This document shows positions 33,803 through 41,489 of a stretch of 64,000 bases of DNA, piece by piece. The translations under genes and the position numbers were made by a program. Position 1 is the first letter of the stretch, and each line of letters starts with the position of its first letter. The notes under the pieces are model-generated. The model was not told the DNA's origin, did no database searches, and saw only the letters and a program-made list of their open reading frames with translations. The DNA is taken from NCBI GenBank assembly GCA_964504335.1, contig CAZDET010000004.1, positions 94,818-158,817 on the forward strand. Direction: 5' to 3'. The DNA is from CAZDET01 sp964504335. GTDB taxonomy: Bacteria > Bacteroidota > Bacteroidia > Chitinophagales > Saprospiraceae.

Positions 33803-35605
33803 TTATTCCGGTTGTAATTCGCTCTTCACGAATTCATTGGCGAGAAACCCCGGGTCGAGGGAAGTCGCCTTCGCATCAAAACGTTTGGAAATCGCCAAAC
33901 GGCCCTTGGGAGCAAATAAAAAGATCACGGGCTGTTCGTCAAAAATGATTTCCTGAAACTCCCGGTAGAGCTTGCGGCGCTCGTCGTCGTCGAGGGTGGT
34001 GCGGATGCGTTCGATTAGCGCATCGGTTTGGGCGTTGCCAAACAGCACCCGGTTGCCGCCCCCACTGACGGTGGTCCAACTGCTGGTATGCCACATCTGG
34101 TAGAAATCATCGGGGATGGGCGGGTTGGAAACCGCCGCGGAATAAATTTCGTATTTGCCGGGATACACGTAATCCTGGTACATCGCCCGGAATTCCAGGG
34201 CATTGATCGTGATGTCGATGCCTACCTGGCGGGCATTATCCTTGAATAATAGAGCGAGGTTATTGGCAAACTTACTGGTAGAAGGCGAGACGATTTCCAG
34301 TTCCAACTCGGTTAACTGGCCGTCGATTTCTTTATCCACGATCCCGTTGTTGTTGCTGTCGGTCCAGCCGGCTTCGGTTAGCAGGCTTTTGGCTTTATCT
34401 AAGTTGAACGGGACCATGCCGAGGTCTTCGGCGTAGTACCCTTTCACCGGATGCACCGGAGTGGCAATGGGAATGGCCAGGCTATCGTAAAGGTTGTTAA
34501 TGATGCCCTCGATATCGAGGGTATGAGCCAGGGCGCGACGCACGCGCTTGTCTGCCAGTTTGGGGTTTTGATTATTGAGACCGATGAAGTACAACTGGTT
34601 GATAACGGGCGATTCCAGGTTGAATTTCTCCTGGACGCGATCATTTTGGCGCAGGCTAATGAAATCTTTGGTGTCCATTTGAGGGGCAACGTCCACCTGC
34701 TCATCCCGAACGGCGTTGGCGGCGGTGCTGGCATCTCCGATGATGCGGTACACGAGGCGTTCCGGGCCCGCCTGGCGGCGTGGTCCCGGATTGGAAAGAT
34801 CCTTTGCCCACCAGTCTTCCTTGCGCTCCAGTACGATCTGCTGGCCACTTTCCCAGCGGGCAAGCTTGTAAAATCCCGACCCCTGCACCAAAGACGGGTC
34901 CCTGCTGTATTCACTGCTGCTGAATTGATCGGCAAATTGCTGAATGCGCTCGTCGGAGTCCGCTACATCGGCGGCGCGATCCGGATCGAGCAAGTCGGCA
35001 AGCGGGATATCCCGCATCAACCCCTCGGGATCGAACACGTGCTCCGGATAAACCACCATCGTGCTGATTGCCAATTCGGACAGGATGTAGGGGCGATCCG
35101 TAAAGACCGTAAATTTCTTGGGATTCTCCGGGTCGACCTCTATTCCCGTCACCATATTCAAATAGCTGCGATAAGCGTCGGCATTGACTTTGGGGTTGAA
35201 CAGGGCTTTCAGGGTAAACACGAAATCGTCGCCGGTGACCGGAGAGCCGTCGTCCCAGACTGCTGCTTCGTGCAATTCGAAGGCGTAGGCCGAACCACCT
35301 GCATTCGGCCCATCGGTGATGGGGGTAATCGTAGGCCGGCTGGTGGTGAGCAAGGGGTCGAGCTCGAACGTTTCGGGATTTTGAACCAATAAGGGCTGAA
35401 AGATCAATTCGTAGATGGTCCGGCTGTATCCGCTGGTGGTCAGGAGCGGGTTGAGTCGATCCGGCTCTGCGGCCAGGCGGATGTAGGCTACATTTCCCTG
35501 AAGTGTGAAGTCTACCGATTCCTGATCGGCTTGGGATGTATTGTCTGTCCGGCAGGCCGAGAAAGCCAGCAACAAAACGACAAGCAGAATGGGTATGCGT
35601 GTCAT
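33803..35605 (-). CDS. ABC-transporter substrate-binding lipoprotein, family 5 (oligopeptide/nickel type)
   Basis: The 600-residue lipoprotein (LLLAFSACRTDN, lipidated Cys18) has the family 5 solute-binding layout: LNPLLTTSGYSRTIYELIFQ near the N-terminus, DGSPVTGDDFVFTLKALFNP around residue 130 and ADKRVRRALAHTLDIEGIIN around 345. These proteins feed oligopeptides, dipeptides or nickel complexes to an ABC importer. No permease or ATPase gene lies near it, so it is an orphan binding component here. Confidence 0.9.
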   Translation of the reverse strand: MTRIPILLVVLLLAFSACRTDNTSQADQESVDFTLQGNVAYIRLAAEPDRLNPLLTTSGYSRTIYELIFQPLLVQNPETFELDPLLTTSRPTITPITDGPNAGGSAYAFELHEAAVWDDGSPVTGDDFVFTLKALFNPKVNADAYRSYLNMVTGIEVDPENPKKFTVFTDRPYILSELAISTMVVYPEHVFDPEGLMRDIPLADLLDPDRAADVADSDERIQQFADQFSSSEYSRDPSLVQGSGFYKLARWESGQQIVLERKEDWWAKDLSNPGPRRQAGPERLVYRIIGDASTAANAVRDEQVDVAPQMDTKDFISLRQNDRVQEKFNLESPVINQLYFIGLNNQNPKLADKRVRRALAHTLDIEGIINNLYDSLAIPIATPVHPVKGYYAEDLGMVPFNLDKAKSLLTEAGWTDSNNNGIVDKEIDGQLTELELEIVSPSTSKFANNLALLFKDNARQVGIDITINALEFRAMYQDYVYPGKYEIYSAAVSNPPIPDDFYQMWHTSSWTTVSGGGNRVLFGNAQTDALIERIRTTLDDDERRKLYREFQEIIFDEQPVIFLFAPKGRLAISKRFDAKATSLDPGFLANEFVKSELQPE

Positions 35606-35747
35606 GGTGGTCTATTGAGATTGGAGTGATTTGCCTCTAGGAAGCCCGAACTTACGAAGATTTGATCAATGATTGTGGCGATCAAAACGGGAAATGAGCG
35701 AACCGGGGAGGCACTCTGACAGTTGTGTGCCTGCAAGTACCCTTTAT

Positions 35748-36659
35748 ATGTCAACAGTTCTTATCGGCGGAGGTAGCGGCCTCATCGGCACCCGACTCAG
35801 CCAGTTACTAGCCGACCAACAATTCACCGTTTTGCACCTGAGCCGCCGCGCGCGGCCCCAGGCATTGTATCCCACCTATCAATGGGATGTGGCAAGGGGA
35901 ACGATCGATCAAGAGGCGGTCGATCGCGCGGATTACATCATCAATCTTGCGGGGGCCGGCATAGCGGATGGCCGGTGGACACCGGCTCGCAAACGACTCA
36001 TCATCGAAAGCCGTACCGAAAGTACCCGCTTGCTCAAGCGGGCCATTCAACGGCGCTCCGTGCCGCCCCGCGCCTATCTCAGTGCAAGTGCCATCGGATA
36101 TTACGGAAATCGGGGGGATGAATGGATGGACGAATCCGCCGGGCCCAACACGGGCTTCCTGAGTACCAGCACCCAGGCCTGGGAAGCAGCCGTGGAAGAA
36201 GTAGCGGCCCTCGGCCTACGCACCGTCGTGCTGCGTACGGGGATTACGCTGTCCACCCAGGGCGGGGCGCTGGCAAAAATGCTACCGCCGGTGTATTTTT
36301 ATCTATCCGCTTACTTTGGGGATGGGCGGCAGTTCTACAGTTGGATACACATCGATGATGTGTGTCGAATGTATCTGCATGCGATAGCCAGGGAAGATTT
36401 GTCTGGAACGTACAACGCGGTGGCACCCGAACCGGTGCGCAATCGAACTTTTGCGCAAATACTGGGTCCGGCCATCGGCAAGCGGGCGTTAGTATTACCT
36501 GCCCCCGCCTTCGCGTTGCGGATCGTCTTCGGTGAAATGGCGCACACCATTCTAGATAGCGCGCGCTGCAGCGCGGAAAAGATTCAAGCTGCGGGCTTCT
36601 CGTTCCAATATCCAGATTTGCAGCCGGCGATAACCGATTTGGTCAGGCGGCGGATATAG
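35748..36659 (+). CDS. TIGR01777-family NAD-dependent epimerase-like oxidoreductase
   Basis: From ATG 35748 the product is 303 residues starting STVLIGGGSGLIGTRLSQLL with the GGxGxIG nucleotide-binding motif. The central ISASAIGYYG-type segment appears as YLSASAIGYYGNRGDEWMDE, and the C-terminal DUF1731 domain (about 250-300) is present. The family, related to the cell-division-associated YfcH, has no firm reaction. An upstream in-frame ATG at 35673 would add 25 residues with no similarity, so the later start is used. It converges with the HAD gene, stops 6 bp apart. Confidence 0.88.
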   Translation: MSTVLIGGGSGLIGTRLSQLLADQQFTVLHLSRRARPQALYPTYQWDVARGTIDQEAVDRADYIINLAGAGIADGRWTPARKRLIIESRTESTRLLKRAIQRRSVPPRAYLSASAIGYYGNRGDEWMDESAGPNTGFLSTSTQAWEAAVEEVAALGLRTVVLRTGITLSTQGGALAKMLPPVYFYLSAYFGDGRQFYSWIHIDDVCRMYLHAIAREDLSGTYNAVAPEPVRNRTFAQILGPAIGKRALVLPAPAFALRIVFGEMAHTILDSARCSAEKIQAAGFSFQYPDLQPAITDLVRRRI

Positions 36660-36665
36660 GCTGCG

Positions 36666-37097
36666 CTAGGGCTTAAATACTTCGATCTCATGGGTCTGAA
36701 CGATGAGATCGGTAAATTTTCCCTTGAAACGGGTTGCCTTGACAATGTGGTTGTCGATCCAGTGGTAATTACCACCGCGTGGTTTATTCATCAGCAGGGC
36801 ATGGTATCGGAACCCGTTTTTCTGGAGCCATTCCTCCGTGACGGTGCGGTGCGCCTCCGTCCGGCTGGTGAAAAAAGTAATGACGTGGCCCTGGTCAAAC
36901 CATTTGTTGATGATGTTGAGCGCGTCGGGATAGGGTAGGCAGGTGGACATCCGCTCGGGTTCCTCATTGGGGATATCGTCGCAAATGGTGCCGTCGATGT
37001 CGATGAGAAAGTTTTTGGTTCCCGTTGGAAGCGTTGGACTGATTTTCTCGCCCTTCTCGTTGTATGCCTCGTTTAAACCCGGTACTTGATCAGCCAT
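36666..37097 (-). CDS. HAD-family phosphatase-like protein
   Basis: The 143-residue protein has HAD motif I as FLIDIDGTICDD (nucleophile Asp, residue about 33), motif II threonine/serine in ITFFTSRTEAH and a late lysine/aspartate part (NKPRGGNYHWIDNHIV). Small single-domain proteins of this kind are common in Bacteroidota and are sometimes labelled phosphoheptose isomerase without support. The substrate is unknown. On the minus strand TATTTTTG (37143-37136) lies about 40 bp upstream and may be its -7 box. Confidence 0.8.
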   Translation of the reverse strand: MADQVPGLNEAYNEKGEKISPTLPTGTKNFLIDIDGTICDDIPNEEPERMSTCLPYPDALNIINKWFDQGHVITFFTSRTEAHRTVTEEWLQKNGFRYHALLMNKPRGGNYHWIDNHIVKATRFKGKFTDLIVQTHEIEVFKP

Positions 37098-37213
37098 TAA
37101 AGACGAATTTTTTTCGATTCGCTAAAAATTGAGTACAAAAATAGGATAATTGCGTCAAAGCAACAGCCGAAGGTATTAGCATATAGCCTTATTTTAAAGC
37201 TGAGTTAACCTAT

Positions 37214-38032
37214 ATGACGACAAAAATCGCGCTAGTAACGGGCGCTTCATCGGGAATGGGTGCTGCCACCGCCGAACGCCTTTTGACGGAAGGTTACACC
37301 GTTTATGGTATGAGCCGGAGTGGCAAGGCGCCCAAGGACGTTTTGCCGATAGTAGCCGACATTATCCAAATAGACCAGGTGCAAGCGGCCGTGCAGGGAA
37401 TCATCGACCGGCACCAGCAACTGGATTTGGTCGTTCATGCAGCTGGTATCAGTGGTTCCGGACCAATCGAGCAGATGCCCCTCGAGGAAGCCCGAAAGAT
37501 CATGGAGACCAACTTCTTCGGGGCGCTCCATGTAGCCCGCGCTACGGTACCCCACCTGCGCGTCCAGTCCCGGCCCACCACGCTCATCATGGTCAGCTCC
37601 ATCTCGGGCCTGCTGGCGATCCCCTTTCGGGGTATTTACAGCGCCAGCAAATTCGCACTGGAGGGGATGGTCGAGGCTCTGCGCCTCGAAACGCGCAACA
37701 CGCCTCTACGGGTCGTCAGCGTCTGCCCGGGCGATGTGCAAACGCCTATCCTGAGCCACCAATACCGCATGCCTCCCGAGGAAGTGGCAGCCGTCTACCG
37801 CCCTGCCTTCGCCAAAGCGGAAGCAGAAATGGACGCCAACGTCGGCCACGGAATCGAAGCCGAGGTAGTAGCGGATGCCATCCTTCAAATCATTCGAAAT
37901 AAAGCCCCCCGCGTCCGGTATCCCATCGGGATGCTGGTACAAAAGGCCTCTACGGTGGCCAAACGGTGGTTGCCGTCAAAAACGTTTGAAGGAATCCTGG
38001 CCAAGTACTATGGGTTGGGAAAGGGGGGGTAG
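37214..38032 (+). CDS. Short-chain dehydrogenase/reductase
   Basis: The 272-residue SDR has TGASSGMGAATAERL (cofactor binding, residues about 9-23), HAAGISGSG, and the catalytic YSASK (Tyr-x-x-x-Lys) in GIYSASKFALEGMVEALRLE with Ser in MVSSISG. The residue pattern after the second strand does not clearly settle NAD or NADP preference. It stands alone, divergent from the HAD gene. Substrate unknown. Confidence 0.9.
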   Translation: MTTKIALVTGASSGMGAATAERLLTEGYTVYGMSRSGKAPKDVLPIVADIIQIDQVQAAVQGIIDRHQQLDLVVHAAGISGSGPIEQMPLEEARKIMETNFFGALHVARATVPHLRVQSRPTTLIMVSSISGLLAIPFRGIYSASKFALEGMVEALRLETRNTPLRVVSVCPGDVQTPILSHQYRMPPEEVAAVYRPAFAKAEAEMDANVGHGIEAEVVADAILQIIRNKAPRVRYPIGMLVQKASTVAKRWLPSKTFEGILAKYYGLGKGG

Positions 38033-38040
38033 TACTTCAG

Positions 38041-38140
38041 TTGATTAGTATTTTAGAAGTTAGTTCTTTAGGTATAAAGCTTACGCTTGCGGTGCTAAAG
38101 GGACTAAGATCTAAAGCACTAAGCTCTAATTGTCTAATAC
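38041..38140. repeat. Low-complexity CTAAAG/TTAG intergenic repeat
   Basis: Degenerate units of CTAAAG, ACTAAG and CTCTAA (38093-38137) are preceded by their inverse forms (TTAGTATTTTAG, TTAGTTCTTTAG at 38047-38072). The stretch could fold on itself and separates two convergent genes. Confidence 0.45.
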
Positions 38141-38541
38141 GTGTAAATCACAATTGCCCCACCTCCACCCAGCGAACCGAAGCGGGTTGTGGCATCGATC
38201 CCGCGCAGCACTTCCACGGTCTTGATGTCGTTTGGATGTACGAGGTTGTTTGCCTCCCAGTAGGACCGGCCGATGGGCATCCCATTGATCACATATAGGG
38301 GGCGCTGGCCTCGGATCAGTACCCGGGTAGTACCAAAGCGCTCATCGACAAATACCCCGGGTACCCGAATGAGGAAATCGGCCAGTGAAAGGGGATTATT
38401 CACCACGATACCGCTGCGGTTGGGGGCTTCTCGCGTTTCTTGATCGACCTGCTGGGTAGTCGAGCACGCAGATGCGCCGAGTAGCAAAACCAGCAACATG
38501 GGGAGAAAGATTCGTACGTTCATTTGGCGTTGATTGTTCAT
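38134..38541 (-). CDS. Stand-alone TonB-receptor plug-domain lipoprotein
   Basis: The 135-residue protein has a lipoprotein signal (MLLVLLLGASAC) and then only a TonB-receptor plug: NPLSLADFLIRVPGVFV, TRVLIRGQRPLYVINGMPIG, IKTVEVLRGIDATTRFGSLG and GGAIVIYTY. The beta-barrel is missing and the stop codon ends a complete plug. An alternative ATG lies six codons in (38523). Short plug-only lipoproteins occur in Bacteroidota without a settled role. It might bind ligands or partner proteins of SusC-like receptors. Confidence 0.8.
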   Translation of the reverse strand: MNNQRQMNVRIFLPMLLVLLLGASACSTTQQVDQETREAPNRSGIVVNNPLSLADFLIRVPGVFVDERFGTTRVLIRGQRPLYVINGMPIGRSYWEANNLVHPNDIKTVEVLRGIDATTRFGSLGGGGAIVIYTY

Positions 38542-38787
38542 GATTCAGACATAGAACAACCGAGGGACCCAAACCTCCAGATAAAACAAAAGAAGCTGAC
38601 GATCAGATGATTAACCGGATAAAATTTGTGTTTTCTGTAACAATCGGCAGGCGTTTTGCTAACACCAACTTAACTCTGTTCGAAAATTCTTTCATGCCTG
38701 GAAAGTACGCAGCAATGACTGCAAGGAGTCAAAAGAGTTGATACTGCCTTCGTGAATTATTCCGTATAATGCCTTCAAATTTGCTTT

Positions 38788-39474
38788 ATGAAATTAATTG
38801 GTGTTGGAGGTCCGAGAACAGGGTCCTCCTCTCTGAAGTCAGCGTTTGAAATCCTGGGGTTTGGAAAATGCTATCACATGGAATGGCTTTTCAATAACCC
38901 CGACGAAGTAAGATACTGGGTTGAGCTATTTGAAACCGGAAAAACGGACCACGCACGGTTGTTTGAAGGATTTCAAAGTACCACCGATTTCCCGGGGCAC
39001 CTGCACTACCGGTACTTTCTGAAGCATTATCCGGAGGCGGCGTTTGTCTTGGTGGAAAGGGACCCCGAGCTATGGTACGAGAGTTCTCTGGCTACTGTTT
39101 TTAAGGCTACGCCAAAAACCGATGAGGAGAAGGCCACCCTAGCTCAACGGGCAGCGGAATCTCCGCGGTTTGCCAAAATAGCACAAGTCTTTCAGCTGGT
39201 AGAGAACTACTACTGGCGTGGATTTTTTGAGAATAGGTTTCTCGATAAGGATTTTGCGATAAGCAAATACCTTGCACACAATGAGTCGGTCAAACGGGAG
39301 GTGCCTAGCGACAAACTCCTGGTCTACCAACTGGGGAAGGGCTGGGAGCCTCTTTGCAACTTTCTAAAGCAGCCCGTACCCGAAGTTGCGTTTCCATTCA
39401 AGAATAAAAGAAAAGAGTTCAAGGAGCAAATCGGCAAAATGCTCTCCCAGGGGGGCGAGCTCAATATTGTCTGA
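38788..39474 (+). CDS. Sulfotransferase family protein
   Basis: The 228-residue protein begins MKLIGVGGPRTGSSSLKSAF: GPRTGSSSL is the 5'-phosphosulfate-binding loop. The later FVLVERDPELWYESS contains the 3'-phosphate-binding Arg/Ser-type segment. Its size and layout fit the Sulfotransfer_4 group. These enzymes move sulfate from PAPS to hydroxyl or amino groups. No signal peptide is seen. The surrounding DNA (38542-38900) is AT-richer than its neighbours, which may point to transfer. Its TGA stop abuts the stop of the facing arylsulfotransferase in the palindrome TGATCA. Confidence 0.85.
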   Translation: MKLIGVGGPRTGSSSLKSAFEILGFGKCYHMEWLFNNPDEVRYWVELFETGKTDHARLFEGFQSTTDFPGHLHYRYFLKHYPEAAFVLVERDPELWYESSLATVFKATPKTDEEKATLAQRAAESPRFAKIAQVFQLVENYYWRGFFENRFLDKDFAISKYLAHNESVKREVPSDKLLVYQLGKGWEPLCNFLKQPVPEVAFPFKNKRKEFKEQIGKMLSQGGELNIV

Positions 39475-41038
39475 TCAGTCGTACAGGCGGTGCCTCTTTC
39501 CCTTGAAGACCAGGTCGAACTGGGCCCAGGATTTAGTGCCGTCTCCATTGAGGTCTTTAAAGTAAATTTTGGCTTCGAAGACTACTTCGTTGGCAGGATA
39601 AGTAATTTCAATCATCTTGGCGTGGGGCCTGTCTGACGAAGCTCTGATATTTCCCGCGACGATCAGGCGGTTTCCCGTTTGTTCCAGCACATCTACATCA
39701 CTGGTAATGGGAGAATACATATCCAGGCCTCTTTCCTTGCCATACTGCCAGACCTGTTGAATGGTTCTCTTATCGTCGTCAATCTTGTACTCAACGGCCC
39801 TTGAGTAAGTGGGTTTTCTTTCAAAGTTTCTGCTGAGTCCGTTATCGAATATCAACAGATTGCCGTTGGGCAAGAGGTTCAGCGCATGCTGACCGGTACT
39901 CCATTCAAAATCCTCGGTGCCTGCTAGCCCTCGCTGGACGATTGGGGGTAGGGGCTCTCCTTTCTGCGTCGAGGGCTTTCAAGACATATTCTCTGGGGTC
40001 AAAACCCTCGCCGGTTCTCCCCGTTAACCCCCAGTTGTAATCGGGCGATAATATCCACTGGAGCTTGTTTTGCCCATCTATTTTAAGAATGCCCTGATTG
40101 CGGCCGGAAGCGAGGAAGTCGCCATCGGGAGTTTTCAAAATACTGTTAAGATGAAACCAGTCTGCCTCAAAATCGAGGGTGTAGTCCGCCTCGTATATTC
40201 CACGATCTACATCCAGATTTTCGGCCAAATCCCAATGATTAGCGGCCCGGTTGTTCAGGTAGTCCCATTCTACTATATGATCAAATCGAGTCACCACTGT
40301 TTGGCCTTTGGGATTGCGGATGGCGGCATCCTTGCGCGAACCGCCGAATAGCCATTTACCACCGCCTACATCCTCGATGTAGTGATTGCCGGCAAAATTC
40401 CAAAGACGCTCTCTGCGTACTTGTTTGCCCAGGTTGTCAAGTTCAAAGACATCGATCCAATCCAGGTAAAGCCAATTGCCATTTTTATTTTTATCTCCTG
40501 AATAGGTGATCTGGCCCCTTTCGCTCATGTCCAGAAACCAGCGAATTTCCCCATTGTCATCAAAGAGGAGGTAATAGCTCAGGAATTTCCCGTTGTTGGC
40601 AATTAGCATATCGACCAGGTGAAAGCCCTCCTCCATTCGGTCTCGTTCCAACTTGACGATCTCCACCTCCGGAAATACGCTCGGCAGGGGCTCCGTCTGC
40701 AGGGAAAGGACCTTGGAGAAAGCGGTTCCGTTTTCCAGCTGTAACCGCACTTCTACCTCGTTTTCGCGGTCGGGATACAACCCCAACACCGGCACCTCGT
40801 GCCGATTGCGAAAGCCCTCGAAATCGTGTTTTACGGGAATCTCTCCTCTGACCGTAATAGAAAGCTGTGTGGGCTCTTTGGTGATGAGCACCAATTCGGC
40901 TCCCAGGGGGGTTCTCTGATGGGGATTCAAGGTTAGCGTCTCTGGTTGCTGGAGCAGATCGTCGACCGTTTCATAGGAATCGCAGGCGCAAAGTGCACAG
41001 AAGATGGAGACAATCAAGGCTGATCGGAGGGCGTACAT
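39475..41038 (-). pseudogene. Arylsulfotransferase (ASST-type), frameshifted
   Basis: A lipoprotein-type start (ATG 41038, IFCALCACDSYE) leads into an ASST N-terminal domain (NPHQRTPLGAELVLITKEPT) and a beta-propeller with the DWFHLNSILKTPDGDFLASG block of arylsulfate sulfotransferases. The frame ends early after EYVLKALDAERRAP. In the neighbouring frame the protein goes on as EGEPLPPIVQRGLAGTEDFEW, then STGQHALNLLPNGNLLIFDN and YSRAVEYKIDDDKRTIQQVW, to a stop at 39475. Removing one A from GAAAGG (complement of 39961-39963) restores a 520-residue protein. These PAPS-independent enzymes act in the periplasm. Either a recent mutation or a sequencing error is possible; the rest looks intact. Confidence 0.85.
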
Positions 41039-41489
41039 GGATGTTTGCAAAAGATTCGAAGGATTAATTTCCGGACAAAAGTAAGGAATGCGGTTTTAAT
41101 CCATAATGAGAGGTAACTAATAGTCCGGGCAAGTGCATTAAATGGCTGAGGGATGGCAATTCGACCCGGCAGACATACCAGGTACCCGGGCTCTCCGGCC
41201 GCTGATCGGGCTCGGTCCGCCGCACACCATCCACCCGCCAATCCTGCCTGCCTGAGGGGTCGCAGGAAGCCCAAACGTGTGCGGCGCACGCGGCTACCAG
41301 GAATGGAAACGGCCGTGTAAAACGTGGGCTATTGTGTGAGAACGGCTGCTCGGTGAGCAACCACTGAGTGGTAGATCAAAGAGACGTGCTTTCAGTCTGA
41401 ATCGCAAGCCCTGATTTGCCCGAATTCCAATATCATAAAATTGCCGGGGCCGACCGTTCTGGCTGCATCAGCCTTTGGAAAATACTACC
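41039..41489. other. Non-coding gap between arylsulfotransferase and uvrA
   Basis: No supported gene. On the minus strand, open frames at about 41064-41360 contain DNA that looks coding by composition but match nothing I know. It could be a gene remnant. Confidence 0.4.

Noticed and set aside
41014..41360. Minus-strand frames between the arylsulfotransferase and uvrA
   Set aside because: Overlapping frames of under 100 residues with no signal, motif or good start; at most a gene remnant.
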